From Chitinispirillaceae bacterium (lineage in GTDB: Bacteria; Fibrobacterota; Chitinivibrionia; Chitinivibrionales; Chitinispirillaceae): a DNA stretch of 41,022 bases. Location of the stretch: assembly GCA_016930275.1 (NCBI GenBank), contig JAFGHA010000306.1, positions 1-41,022 of the forward strand, in the 5' to 3' direction. The position numbers and the translations under genes were made by a program. The notes beneath the pieces are model-generated. The model was not told the origin of the DNA. It ran no database searches and saw only the letters and a list, made by a program, of their open reading frames with translations. How positions within the stretch are numbered: position 1 is the first letter of the stretch; every line of letters begins with the position of its first letter. This document shows, piece by piece, positions 33,086 through 41,022 of the stretch.

Positions 33086-33838
33086 TCATACCGGCGGATT
33101 GCGGTTGTTTTTTCCCTGCAACTGCAGCGGCAGTTCCAGCCCGTTTTCCCGAAGCAGCGACTCGTCGGCCAGAACGTCGTGCGCCGGACCGTCGGCAGCG
33201 ATGGCTCCTTCGTTGATGAGGACGATTCTGCCGCAGGTCTCCCATAGAAAGTCAAGATCGTGTGATACGATCAGTCGTGTGGTATCGGAGAGGCTCCGGA
33301 TTAGTTCCATCGTTGTGCGACGATGGCGCGGGTCGAGATCGGCGGTGGGTTCATCCATGATGATCACCTGCGGTTGCATCGCAAGAATTCCCGCGAAAGC
33401 GACAAACCGTTTCTGTCCCTGAGAAAGGTGAAACGGCGGTTTTTTCGCCAGATGATCCAGGCCGAGTTCCTGTAATTTTTTTATGGCGCTCTCATGCGCC
33501 TCCCTGGCGGAGAGGCCTGACGAACGAACGCCGAACGCCACATCATCCACGACGGAAGGCATGAAAAGCTGATCATCGGTATTCTGAAAAACCACCCCTA
33601 TTTTTTTACGTATGATATCGACGGTTTCTTTGGTGAGCGAAGTACCCATCAGTGAAATTTTTCCCGACTGCGGCAGCGTATAACCGCAAAGATGATTGAT
33701 GAGCGTGGTTTTTCCCGCTCCGTTCGGACCGGCGATACCGATGGTTTCATTACGGTCGATATGGAGCGTAATGCTGTCGAGAGCACGGGTTCCGTCGGGA
33801 TAGGTGAAGGAAAGCTGTTCTATGGAGATAATGGGCAT
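33086..33838 (-). CDS. cbiO: Cobalt/nickel ECF transporter ATPase CbiO
   Basis: 250 residues. Walker A GPNGAGKTT, Q-loop FQNTDDQLF, signature LSQGQKR and Walker B VIIMDEPTADLD are intact, as in the CbiO/EcfA family. It powers uptake of cobalt or nickel by the CbiM/CbiQ membrane unit. It starts 3 bases after cbiQ and ends the operon; 33839-33841 is the only gap. About 220 bases downstream hold no gene before the helicase start. Confidence 0.95.
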   Translation of the reverse strand: MPIISIEQLSFTYPDGTRALDSITLHIDRNETIGIAGPNGAGKTTLINHLCGYTLPQSGKISLMGTSLTKETVDIIRKKIGVVFQNTDDQLFMPSVVDDVAFGVRSSGLSAREAHESAIKKLQELGLDHLAKKPPFHLSQGQKRFVAFAGILAMQPQVIIMDEPTADLDPRHRRTTMELIRSLSDTTRLIVSHDLDFLWETCGRIVLINEGAIAADGPAHDVLADESLLRENGLELPLQLQGKNNRNPPV

Positions 33839-33841
33839 GGC

Positions 33842-34603
33842 CTAAAATATAAATCGCAGTAGGGCAAAACAGGAAAGCGTCGACGCGATAAAAAGAGCAT
33901 CCGCTAAGCCGAACCGGTTTTCAGACGCTACGGGAAGCGTGCCGTTGAATCCCCGGGCGAGCATTGCTTTGTAGATCCGTTCGGATCGTTCCGCGGAGCG
34001 CAGCAGAAGCGATCCGATGAGATTCGCCGTATCAACGGGTCCCTTGCCCCGTTTTCCGGCAGCGCGAAGGTCGCGTGCCTTGATCATCGTGGCGGCTTCG
34101 CCGATGATCAGAAACGCATACCGGTGGAGCAGCAGCAGCTGGGTGGTGAACACCCCGGGAACACCGAACCGGCGAAGCGCATTACAGAGACCGGCAATCG
34201 AAATGCAGCGATCGAGTGCCAGCATGACGCTCAGCGCCATCGTCGCTTTCAGCATGATAACCGCTGCCGACATCATCCCGGTACTGATGGTGAAACCGTA
34301 GACGGTGGTAACCGCGGTCCGGTCGAGGAACGGATTGGCCGCTGCCATAACGATGATAAAAGGGGAGAGCATCACCAGTCGCTTTAAAAGGGGCAGCAGT
34401 GGAAAACGTACGACCACCAGCGTGAAAACGGGAAATGCGATGAATGAAAGCGTTCTGACGATATCGTATTTATCAACCGATACCAGTGCGAGAATGAAGC
34501 TTCCCCATACCACCAGCAGTGTCCGGTTATCGAACCGGCTCAGCAGCGAGTCGTCCGTTTCGTTACCGCGTTGTTCCGCAAACCGCTGGAGCTTCCGGGT
34601 CAT
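33842..34603 (-). CDS. cbiQ: Cobalt/nickel ECF transporter transmembrane protein CbiQ
   Basis: 253 residues, about five to six membrane helices. The coupling-helix motifs of the EcfT family are visible (ARDLRAAGKRGKG and the late SERIYKAMLARGFNG, the conserved 'A-R-G' signatures). It joins CbiO to the metal-binding CbiM. The first bases overlap the end of cbiM by 4 bases, marking translational coupling. Confidence 0.93.
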   Translation of the reverse strand: MTRKLQRFAEQRGNETDDSLLSRFDNRTLLVVWGSFILALVSVDKYDIVRTLSFIAFPVFTLVVVRFPLLPLLKRLVMLSPFIIVMAAANPFLDRTAVTTVYGFTISTGMMSAAVIMLKATMALSVMLALDRCISIAGLCNALRRFGVPGVFTTQLLLLHRYAFLIIGEAATMIKARDLRAAGKRGKGPVDTANLIGSLLLRSAERSERIYKAMLARGFNGTLPVASENRFGLADALFIASTLSCFALLRFIF

Positions 34604-35628
34604 ATCCGGTTGTCTCCGGATGTGCGGCGGTTGCGCAGCAGCAGGCCGAAACCAAGGGCGAGTGCGAGGACGATCATGCTCCCGGTAATACCGGCCACCG
34701 AGGTACCGAATACCTGCAGTTTCATACCGGAGCTGTCGGCTTTGTCCTGATGTGCCTCCTGCTGTTTAAATCCGTAATCCGGCAGAAATGAGAGTCTGCC
34801 CTGCAGTTTTTCGAGCACTGCAGCCACACCGGTATGCTGACGGGAGATTTCTTCCGTTCCGGTTGTTTTCGAAATGGACCATTCGAGCCCGTCGGGATCT
34901 TCAGAAGCGATGTAGGCGAGAATTCCGCCGATGACCAGTGCCGAGAGAACGAAAAGTACCGGCAGCGGGCGTGCCACACGCCGTGTTTCATTGCCGGACA
35001 TCAGTGAGGGTTGTACCCTGAGTACGAATGATAGAACCGCCCAGGTGACCACGCCTTCGACTATACCTATTGCAAGATGTATCGGGAGCATAAATGCGGC
35101 GAAGGAACCGAAGGGCAGATCGGAGTTACCGGAAAGTATTGTCTGGATGACTACCGAAAAGGCACCGAGTTCCAGACCGGCAACCGAAGCTGTAATCGAT
35201 CCGACGGCGAGGAGCGGCAGGCGTGCCCCGTTCCCTGCGATTTTCCTGAAAATGAACGGATAGGCGATGAATGCGGGAAAAAACGCGAGGTTGAAGATAT
35301 TACAGCCGAGTGCCAGCAGTCCGCCGTCGGCGAAGAAGAGGCACTGCACCACCAGAACGGAGGCGAGCGTGATGAATGCGCGCCACGGCCCGAGAACCGC
35401 CGTCAGCAGCAGTCCACCGCCGATATGTCCGCTGGAACCGGTACCGGGAATCGCGAAATTGATCATCTGCGCGGCGAAAATGAACGCACCCATAACCCCC
35501 ATAAGCGGAGTTTTGGCCATGTCCTGTTCCTGATTGATTTTTTTTGCCGCATAGCCGATCAGACCTGCGGAGGTTACCCAGAATACTCCTCCGACCACCG
35601 GTGAAAGCAGTGCATCCGCCATATGCAT
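34600..35628 (-). CDS. cbiM: Cobalt/nickel transport protein CbiM with C-terminal PDGLE domain
   Basis: 342 residues from ATG 35628. The N-terminus MHMADALLSP matches the CbiM/NikM metal site, where Met1 and His2 bind the ion, so this start is required; GAGGAGA lies 8 bases upstream, inside the end of the previous gene. Residues about 1-210 form the polytopic CbiM core (with GTGSSGHIGGGLL, a conserved His-containing loop). Residues about 220-342 form a PDGLE domain (EDPDGLEWS) with two further helices, the unit that replaces CbiN in many one-piece systems. Cobalt and nickel cannot be told apart by eye. Confidence 0.94.
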   Translation of the reverse strand: MHMADALLSPVVGGVFWVTSAGLIGYAAKKINQEQDMAKTPLMGVMGAFIFAAQMINFAIPGTGSSGHIGGGLLLTAVLGPWRAFITLASVLVVQCLFFADGGLLALGCNIFNLAFFPAFIAYPFIFRKIAGNGARLPLLAVGSITASVAGLELGAFSVVIQTILSGNSDLPFGSFAAFMLPIHLAIGIVEGVVTWAVLSFVLRVQPSLMSGNETRRVARPLPVLFVLSALVIGGILAYIASEDPDGLEWSISKTTGTEEISRQHTGVAAVLEKLQGRLSFLPDYGFKQQEAHQDKADSSGMKLQVFGTSVAGITGSMIVLALALGFGLLLRNRRTSGDNRI

Positions 35629-35630
35629 AA

Positions 35631-36290
35631 TCAGTTCTCCTCTTTTGGAGGTGGAAATGCGAAAAACAGACCGGTTGCCGCATTCCAGTCGATATCCCGG
35701 TTGAAATTTCCACCCAGTGCGACGTCGACCGCACACCAGTCGGTAATGCCGACCTGACACCCCGCCTGCCACCAGTCAACCGACTCCTGCGTACCGCCGA
35801 ACTCGGGACCGAAAGCGCAGCGGCCGATTTCCGCAATCCATGCAAGTGCATAGGTCAGGAATCCCTCTTTTTCCGCACCGATCGCACTGTAGCCGAGATT
35901 CGCATGGAGCGAGAAAAGAGCGATCGGTTGCGAGTAGATAAGCAGGGCGCTGTAACAGGGATCGCCGAACGATCCTCCGAACGAGGCGGAAAGACGGTCG
36001 GGAATGAAGTTGAATTTGATCGAGAGTTCGGCGGGATCATAACCGCTCGCGTCTTCAGGAAGCATGCATTTTCCGAATGAAACACCGATATCCATCCGTT
36101 GCGTGACTCCGTGTTTCAGGCAGAGGCCGAATGCCGCCTTGTCGTGCCAGTAATCGGCCGAGGTCTCAAGTTCAAAGGTAGGGGGGACTACTGTACCGGC
36201 ATCATCGGTTATAAACGGGCGGAATGCGAATCCGGCACCACTGTAGAGCAGGAGCAGGATGGCAATTCTTTGAGCATCGAATCGTCGCAT
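35631..36290 (-). CDS. Putative outer-membrane protein linked to the cobalt/nickel transporter
   Basis: 219 residues. A signal peptide (MRRFDAQRIAILLLLYSGAGFA) is followed by FRPFITDDAGTVVPPTFELETSADYW and alternating hydrophobic strands with aromatic ends (DIGVSFGKC, LSIKFNFI, ASFGGSF, FSLHANLGYS), ending WNAATGLFFAF, the hallmark of a small beta-barrel. It is the first gene of the cbiM-cbiQ-cbiO unit; cbiM starts 2 bases after its stop and uses a ribosome site inside it. An outer-membrane channel for the metal is therefore a reasonable inference, but the family is not identified. Three palindromes lie upstream. Confidence 0.75.
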   Translation of the reverse strand: MRRFDAQRIAILLLLYSGAGFAFRPFITDDAGTVVPPTFELETSADYWHDKAAFGLCLKHGVTQRMDIGVSFGKCMLPEDASGYDPAELSIKFNFIPDRLSASFGGSFGDPCYSALLIYSQPIALFSLHANLGYSAIGAEKEGFLTYALAWIAEIGRCAFGPEFGGTQESVDWWQAGCQVGITDWCAVDVALGGNFNRDIDWNAATGLFFAFPPPKEEN

Positions 36291-36327
36291 AGTGATTTTA
36301 TTCCTTTGATATGATGATCATTTTCGG

Positions 36328-36341
36328 GGAACTGCTGTTCC
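36328..36341. promoter_or_regulatory. Palindrome GGAAC-TGCT-GTTCC in the leader of the metal-transport operon
   Basis: Perfect 5-base arms around TGCT. The shape resembles a GAAC-N4-GTTC LexA-type box, but that class is known from Gram-positive lineages; a metal-repressor site is another possibility. Confidence 0.3.
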
Positions 36342-36364
36342 GATGAATGTGGTTTTCTGAAATG

Positions 36365-36393
36365 CGAATTAGTAACACATAAATTACGATTCG
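36365..36393. promoter_or_regulatory. Imperfect palindrome overlapping the -10 of the metal-transport operon
   Basis: CGAATTAGTAA and TTACGATTCG face each other across CACATAAA, with one base difference in arm length. It overlaps the proposed -10 on the minus strand, the place expected for a repressor such as a NikR-, Fur- or Zur-like regulator. Confidence 0.4.
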
Positions 36394-36410
36394 TGCCACA
36401 AATTAGACAA
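36381..36410 (-). promoter_or_regulatory. Candidate promoter of the cbiMQO operon
   Basis: On the minus strand TTGTCT (36410-36405) and TAATTT (36386-36381) are 18 bases apart. Matches to consensus are moderate; position suits a transcript starting near 36374. Confidence 0.4.
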
Positions 36411-36422
36411 GAAAAAAAGATT

Positions 36423-36438
36423 GGTACTGTTTTGTACC
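36423..36438. promoter_or_regulatory. Palindrome GGTAC-TGTTTT-GTACC upstream of purL
   Basis: Perfect 5-base arms with a 6-base centre. It lies between the divergent cbi and purL genes and could serve either; no known purine operator or riboswitch is recognisable. Confidence 0.3.
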
Positions 36439-36649
36439 GGACCGGGAAGTCAAATGCCTTTCCTGCCGTACTGTTTCATAACGTAAATGATCGTATCTTC
36501 AAGACAGAGATCAGGGGAGCCTATCCTGTAAAGATTTTTTGCACGTGCAATACGCATTTCACTATGGATATGACGTATTTTTATCTGTTTTGCTGTTCTG
36601 TAATTTTCAGAAACACTTCCTCATTGATCAGTACGAACGAAAGGTCTTC

Positions 36650-39600
36650 ATGGGAATCGTCAGAAGGGTATTTGTCGAAAAACGGGCGGGATACGATGTT
36701 GCGGCACAGGGGCTGCTTGCAGATCTTCGTGATAATCTTGGAATTTCCGGAATCGAACGGGTGAGGATACTCATCAGATACGATATCGAAGGGATCAGCG
36801 ATGAGGCGTATGCGGCTGCCCGGCAGACAATTTTTTCCGAACCACCGGTCGATGTTATCCACGATGAAGAATTTACCGTTGAAAACGGCGACCGTGTTTT
36901 CGCTATTGAATATCTTCCCGGACAGTACGATCAGCGGGCCGACAGTACCGGACAGTGCATTCAGCTTCTAACCCATGGTGACCGACCCGCGGTGGCCTCG
37001 GCACAGGTCTATATCTGCAGCGGGACCATCTCCGATGAGCAGTTCACCATCATCAAAGAGTACTGCATCAATCCGGTCGATTCCCGGGAAGCCGCGCTGG
37101 AAAAACCGGCTACCCTCGAAATGGATGCACAGGTTCCTCCGGATGTCTCCGTAATCATCGGATTCACCAAGATGGCGGCACGGGAACTCGATATCCTCCG
37201 CAGTTCACTCGGTCTGGCAATGCATTCTGATGATCTCAAATTCTGCCGGAACTATTTCAGGGATACCGAAAAACGCGACCCGACCCTGACTGAAATCCGC
37301 ATGCTTGATACCTACTGGTCGGATCACTGCCGCCATACCACTTTTCTCACCGAAATTACCGATGTGGAAATTGAAAGCGGTGATTATTCCGCTCCAATTG
37401 AAAAAGCATTCAAGGCATACACCATTTCGCGCGGCTACGTTTACGAAACGCACTCACGACCCGTCAGTCTGATGGATATCGCGCTTATCGGAATGAAGGA
37501 ACTGCGGAAGCGGGGAACGCTGTACGATCTTGATGCATCGGAAGAGATCAATGCCTGCAGTATCGTCGTTCCGGTGACTATTGACGGAAAAGACGAGGAA
37601 TGGCTCGTCATGTTTAAAAACGAAACGCATAATCATCCCACCGAAATCGAGCCGTTCGGCGGGGCGGCAACCTGTCTCGGGGGGGCGATCCGTGATCCGC
37701 TTTCCGGCCGTTCGTATGTCTACCAGGCAATGCGCGTTACCGGAGCCGGCGATCCGCGTACTCCGGTAAGCAAGACACTGCCGGGAAAACTGCCTCAGCG
37801 GAAACTGACGGTGCTTGCGGCGTACGGTTACAGTTCCTACGGCAATCAGATCGGTCTGGCAACCGGTCAGGTGGCTGAAATATACGATGAGGGGTATGTC
37901 GCGAAACGGATGGAGATCGGTGCGGTGGTCGGGGCCGTACCGCGGTCGAATGTCCGGCGTGAACGTCCGGTACCGGGAGATATCGTGCTGTTGCTCGGCG
38001 GTCGCACTGGACGCGACGGGTGCGGGGGCGCCACCGGTTCGTCGAAGGAGCATACCGAGGCATCGATTACCACCTGCAGTGCCGAAGTGCAGAAAGGCAA
38101 TCCCCTTACGGAACGGAAACTACAGCGGCTTTTCCGCATCCCGGAAATCAGCCGGTGCATCAAACGGTGCAACGATTTCGGTGCCGGTGGTGTATCGGTG
38201 GCCATCGGAGAACTGGCCGCCGGACTCGATATCGATCTCGATGCCGTTCCGAAAAAGTATGAAGGTCTTGACGGTACGGAACTGGCCATTTCCGAATCGC
38301 AGGAACGCATGGCGGTGGTGATCGATCCCGATGATCTCGAAATGTTTACTGCTGCGGTGGCCGAAGAGAATCTCGAGTGTGCGGTAGTCGCCCGGGTACA
38401 GGTGGAACGCCGTCTGCAGATGCGCTGGCGCGGCAAACTGATCGTCGATCTGAGTCGTGATTTCATCGATACCAACGGGATCACCAGAAAAGCGACCGTC
38501 AAGGTGAGCGCTCCCGCTCCCGGAGAAAACTATTTCAGAAGCTCCATTGCCGGTGAACTCGAAACGGTCGATCTGCGGAGTGCGTGGCTCAAAACCATCG
38601 CCGACCTTAACGTTTGCAGTCAGCAGGGTCTGGTGGAACGTTTCGATAGTACCATCGGTGCGGCATCGGTACTGCTGCCGTTCGGGGGAGTTTTTCAGAA
38701 AACACCCGCACAGTGCATGGTGGCAAAACTGCCGGTGCTCGAAGGAGAAACGACAACGGGTACCACCATGAGCTACGGTTTCAATCCGGGGGTCGCGAAG
38801 TGGAGCCCGTTTCACGGGGCGGTATTCGCACTGGTCGAGGCCGTCAGTAAAATCGTCGCCGCCGGCGGAAATCATCATCGTGTCCGGTTGACGTTGCAGG
38901 AGTATTTCGAGAAACTGGGTGACGATCCGCAAAAATGGGGGAAACCGTTCGCGGCCCTCCTCGGAGCGTACTGGGTGCAGGCTCATCTGAAAATTCCCGC
39001 CATCGGCGGTAAAGACAGTATGTCGGGAACCTTCAAGAATCTGCACGTACCCCCGACCCTCGTCGCGTTCGCGCTTGCTCCGGTGGATGTCAACGAAACG
39101 CTTACCCCCGAGTTCAAGCAGAGCGGGTCGAAAGTTGTTCTCGTCACGGTCGTGCGGGATCGCAGTGAACTGCCGGATCTGGTGGCGCTCGATCATATGT
39201 ACACCACGGTGCACAAGGCCATTGGCGCCGGGCAGGTTCATGCCGCATATGTGTGCGGTGCCGGCGGGTGCGCGGAGGCGATAAGCAAAATGAGTTTCGG
39301 AAACAGAATCGGAGTGGCGATAGATGAAACGGTTGATTCCGCCACTCTTTTCGCGCCGGAAATAGGATCGTTGGTACTCGAAGTGAGTGAACATGCCGAT
39401 CCTGATGATCTTTTTCTTGGAATCGATCACCGTATCCTGGGAATGACTACCGAGGAGTCGACGATTACAGTGGGTTCCACGGTCATTTCGATCGAGGAAC
39501 TCCAGAACACCTGGGAACAGCCCCTCAGCCATGTATTCCCGATTCATCAGACTGCTCTCGATGTGGCCGAGGAGATTCCTTTTCATACCGAAAAACTGCT

Positions 39601-40423
39601 AAAACGCCCATCGGTGAAGATTGCACAGCCCAGAGTGCTTATTACCGTATTCCCGGGAACCAACTGCGAGTATGATACTATCCGTGCTTTTGCCGCTGCG
39701 GGAGCGGTAGGTGATCCGTTCATACTAAAAAATCTTTCAGCTGCCGATATCGACGGCTCCATTGAACAGATGGTAAAGAAAATCGGTGAATCACAGATTA
39801 TCATGATTCCCGGCGGATTCAGCGCGGGAGACGAGCCCGAAGGCTCGGGAAAATTCATAGCCGCTTTCTTCCGCAACCCGCACGTGCGCGATGCGGTTAC
39901 CGCATTGCTTGAAAAACGCGACGGGCTTATGCTCGGGATCTGTAACGGATTTCAGGCACTGGTGAAACTGGGTCTGGTACCCTTCGGCAGAATCGGTGAT
40001 ATGGAGAGTGACAGCCCGACGCTTACCTTCAACACCATCGGACGGCATATCTCCCGTATGGTATCAACCCGTATCGTATCGGTCAAATCTCCGTGGTTGT
40101 CGCAGGTGTCACCGGGAGATATCCATGTGGTTCCGATTTCTCATGGAGAGGGACGCTTCATCGCTCCGAGAGCTGAAATTGACAAGCTGATTGCCGGCGG
40201 GCAGGTGGCGACGCAGTATGTGGATTGCGCCGGTAACTGCAGCGCCACTGCCGATGCGAATCCGAACGGCTCCTGGTACGCTATCGAAGGAATCACCAGC
40301 CCCGACGGCAGGGTATTCGGGAAAATGGGGCATTCGGAGCGTAAAGGCAGGAATGTCGCGAAGAATATCTACGGCGACAAGGATCAGAAAATATTCGAAG
40401 CCGGAGTGGAGTATTTCAGGTAA
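36650..40423 (+). CDS. purL: Phosphoribosylformylglycinamidine synthase, single-chain
   Basis: 1257 residues from ATG 36650, chosen for AAAGG upstream and the sensible opening MGIVRRVFVEK; an in-frame ATG at 36539 would add 37 unlikely residues. The large PurL form joins an N-terminal PurS-like domain, two synthetase halves (SDHCRHTTFLTE; MFKNETHNHPTEIEPFGGAATCLGGAIRDPLSGR; GIGGKDSMSGTF-like) and a C-terminal class I glutaminase (Cys1098 in LGICNGFQAL, His/Glu in ISHGEGRF). It makes FGAM in step four of purine synthesis. About 60-70% of bacteria use three separate subunits instead; the fused form is typical of proteobacteria, Bacteroides relatives and eukaryotes. Confidence 0.96.
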   Translation: MGIVRRVFVEKRAGYDVAAQGLLADLRDNLGISGIERVRILIRYDIEGISDEAYAAARQTIFSEPPVDVIHDEEFTVENGDRVFAIEYLPGQYDQRADSTGQCIQLLTHGDRPAVASAQVYICSGTISDEQFTIIKEYCINPVDSREAALEKPATLEMDAQVPPDVSVIIGFTKMAARELDILRSSLGLAMHSDDLKFCRNYFRDTEKRDPTLTEIRMLDTYWSDHCRHTTFLTEITDVEIESGDYSAPIEKAFKAYTISRGYVYETHSRPVSLMDIALIGMKELRKRGTLYDLDASEEINACSIVVPVTIDGKDEEWLVMFKNETHNHPTEIEPFGGAATCLGGAIRDPLSGRSYVYQAMRVTGAGDPRTPVSKTLPGKLPQRKLTVLAAYGYSSYGNQIGLATGQVAEIYDEGYVAKRMEIGAVVGAVPRSNVRRERPVPGDIVLLLGGRTGRDGCGGATGSSKEHTEASITTCSAEVQKGNPLTERKLQRLFRIPEISRCIKRCNDFGAGGVSVAIGELAAGLDIDLDAVPKKYEGLDGTELAISESQERMAVVIDPDDLEMFTAAVAEENLECAVVARVQVERRLQMRWRGKLIVDLSRDFIDTNGITRKATVKVSAPAPGENYFRSSIAGELETVDLRSAWLKTIADLNVCSQQGLVERFDSTIGAASVLLPFGGVFQKTPAQCMVAKLPVLEGETTTGTTMSYGFNPGVAKWSPFHGAVFALVEAVSKIVAAGGNHHRVRLTLQEYFEKLGDDPQKWGKPFAALLGAYWVQAHLKIPAIGGKDSMSGTFKNLHVPPTLVAFALAPVDVNETLTPEFKQSGSKVVLVTVVRDRSELPDLVALDHMYTTVHKAIGAGQVHAAYVCGAGGCAEAISKMSFGNRIGVAIDETVDSATLFAPEIGSLVLEVSEHADPDDLFLGIDHRILGMTTEESTITVGSTVISIEELQNTWEQPLSHVFPIHQTALDVAEEIPFHTEKLLKRPSVKIAQPRVLITVFPGTNCEYDTIRAFAAAGAVGDPFILKNLSAADIDGSIEQMVKKIGESQIIMIPGGFSAGDEPEGSGKFIAAFFRNPHVRDAVTALLEKRDGLMLGICNGFQALVKLGLVPFGRIGDMESDSPTLTFNTIGRHISRMVSTRIVSVKSPWLSQVSPGDIHVVPISHGEGRFIAPRAEIDKLIAGGQVATQYVDCAGNCSATADANPNGSWYAIEGITSPDGRVFGKMGHSERKGRNVAKNIYGDKDQKIFEAGVEYFR

Positions 40424-40450
40424 ACCGCGGCATGGATGTATTGCATATCG

Positions 40451-40478
40451 GTAGGGACACGGCATGCCGTGTCCCTAC
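40451..40478. repeat. Perfect 28-bp palindrome between convergent genes
   Basis: GTAGGGACACGGCA is followed by its exact reverse complement. It sits between the purL stop and the glyoxalase II stop, so its hairpin could end transcription from both sides. This GTAGGGACACGGC-type palindrome is a common intergenic repeat in other bacteria. Confidence 0.85.
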
Positions 40479-40487
40479 GTTTCCCGG

Positions 40488-41022
40488 TTAAAAACAATCC
40501 TTCCTTCTGCGCAGTTCCTCAAAAACCGTCATGTCAGCGGCATCCGTAAGTCCCAGTGATCTGCGTATTGTTGCCGATTCAGTCCGTAGAAAGGGGTTAG
40601 TTGCGAGTTCCTCAGCCAGTGTTGCCGGGCCATACATCTCCGCTTCATGCAGGCGCAGACCGACTACGGTTGCCCGTTCAAGCAGGGCCTGATTGTCCGC
40701 TTCCAGCGATCGGGCGAACGCCAGATTATCGAGCGTGTATTCGTGGCCGCAGTAGAGGTTCGTCGCGGTTGGAAAGCTGCATAGTCGTTGCAGTGAATCG
40801 TGCAGTTCTTCCGCCGTTCCTTCGAACAGACGACCGCATCCGGCATAAAACAGCGTATCCCCGGTAAATACGCCGTCACATTGCGGCAGGTGATAGGAAT
40901 AGGAACCGCCGGTATGGCCCGGTGTCGCGATACACGAGATCTGAAAAGGACCTAGTAGTAATTGTTCTCCGTCCCGCACAATCCGGTCGATGTCGGCGAT
41001 ACGGCGGTCGCCACCGATCACC
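40488..41022 (-). CDS. gloB: Hydroxyacylglutathione hydrolase (glyoxalase II), 5' end outside the window
   Basis: The C-terminal 177 residues are seen; the N-terminal part with the HxHxDH zinc motif is beyond the window edge. Visible motifs are TPGHTGGSYSYHL, FTGDTLFYAGCGRLFEG, YCGHEYTLDNLAFA (zinc His) and the C-terminal helical domain with NPFLR and VFEELRRRKD, all of the glyoxalase II family. It hydrolyses S-lactoylglutathione to lactate and glutathione in methylglyoxal detoxification. It is convergent with purL. Confidence 0.9.
   Translation of the reverse strand, partial: VIGGDRRIADIDRIVRDGEQLLLGPFQISCIATPGHTGGSYSYHLPQCDGVFTGDTLFYAGCGRLFEGTAEELHDSLQRLCSFPTATNLYCGHEYTLDNLAFARSLEADNQALLERATVVGLRLHEAEMYGPATLAEELATNPFLRTESATIRRSLGLTDAADMTVFEELRRRKDCF

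Noticed and set aside
36291-36649. Possible cobalamin or NiCo riboswitch upstream of cbiM operon
   Set aside because: I looked for conserved elements of both and found none; only short palindromes are present.
38120-39586. 488-codon open frame antisense to purL
   Set aside because: It lies wholly within purL, shows no recognisable protein motif, and long antisense frames are expected where the third codon position is GC-rich.
1-41022. CRISPR arrays, tRNA genes and prophage
   Set aside because: No regularly spaced repeats, no cloverleaf besides the tmRNA, and no phage structural or integrase genes.

Overview
The window reads as chromosome of a Gram-negative, free-living bacterium of mid GC content. 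Evidence for an outer membrane is a putative beta-barrel protein, several lipoprotein signals and LPS-type glycosyltransferases. A single-chain PurL of about 1257 residues, secreted proteins with C-terminal 'GR...AxxxL' or FlgD-like tails, and a large set of short intergenic palindromes would suit the Fibrobacterota/Chitinivibrionia or a neighbouring FCB lineage. That placement is inference. I see no phage, plasmid, CRISPR, intact insertion sequence or tRNA gene.

Layout. 1-302: 3' part of tmRNA (ssrA) with its terminator. 608-1895: two small exported proteins. 1903-4213 (minus): Maf, RodZ-like and TatD housekeeping operon. 4414-7500 (plus): SuhB-type phosphatase, SEC-C methionine aminopeptidase, HflX. 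7587-11621 (plus): DUF58 protein, BatA-like membrane protein and a CgeB-like glycosyltransferase that appears to start at a non-standard AUC codon. 11644-14348 (minus): a DUF1232 / truncated Nudix-like chimera, a six-TM class III adenylate cyclase and a macrodomain protein. 14570-16411: an HDOD/HD protein between two receiver-like domains, behind a near-consensus sigma70 promoter. 16780-20822 (plus): lipoprotein, lipoprotein alpha/beta hydrolase, PAP2 phosphatase and two GT2 glycosyltransferases. 20966-24050: three AT-richer exported proteins with possible sorting tails. 24091-27532 (minus): two GT39/ArnT-like membrane glycosyltransferases. 27971-31063 (plus): thioesterase, HAD phosphatase, S41 lipoprotein protease and an ABC ATPase with no permease. 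31291-32865 (minus): DEAD-box helicase with a long basic low-complexity tail. 33086-36290 (minus): CbiM-CbiQ-CbiO metal transporter led by an exported putative outer-membrane protein. 36650-40423: purL. 40488-end (minus): glyoxalase II, cut by the window edge.

How the parts relate. Most of the window is core metabolism and envelope biology. The glycosyltransferases, PAP2 phosphatase and PMT-like enzymes fit a lipid-linked sugar or LPS-modification theme, but no complete pathway is visible. The cobalt/nickel operon and its outer-membrane partner form the most coherent transport system. Intergenic gaps repeatedly hold palindromic elements from at least five sequence families, several placed between convergent genes where they could end transcription from both sides.

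No wholly new defence or mobile system stands out. The most notable items are the apparent AUC start, the DUF1232/Nudix chimera, the double receiver-like HDOD protein, the CbiMQO-linked barrel, the shared C-terminal tails and the mixed palindrome families.
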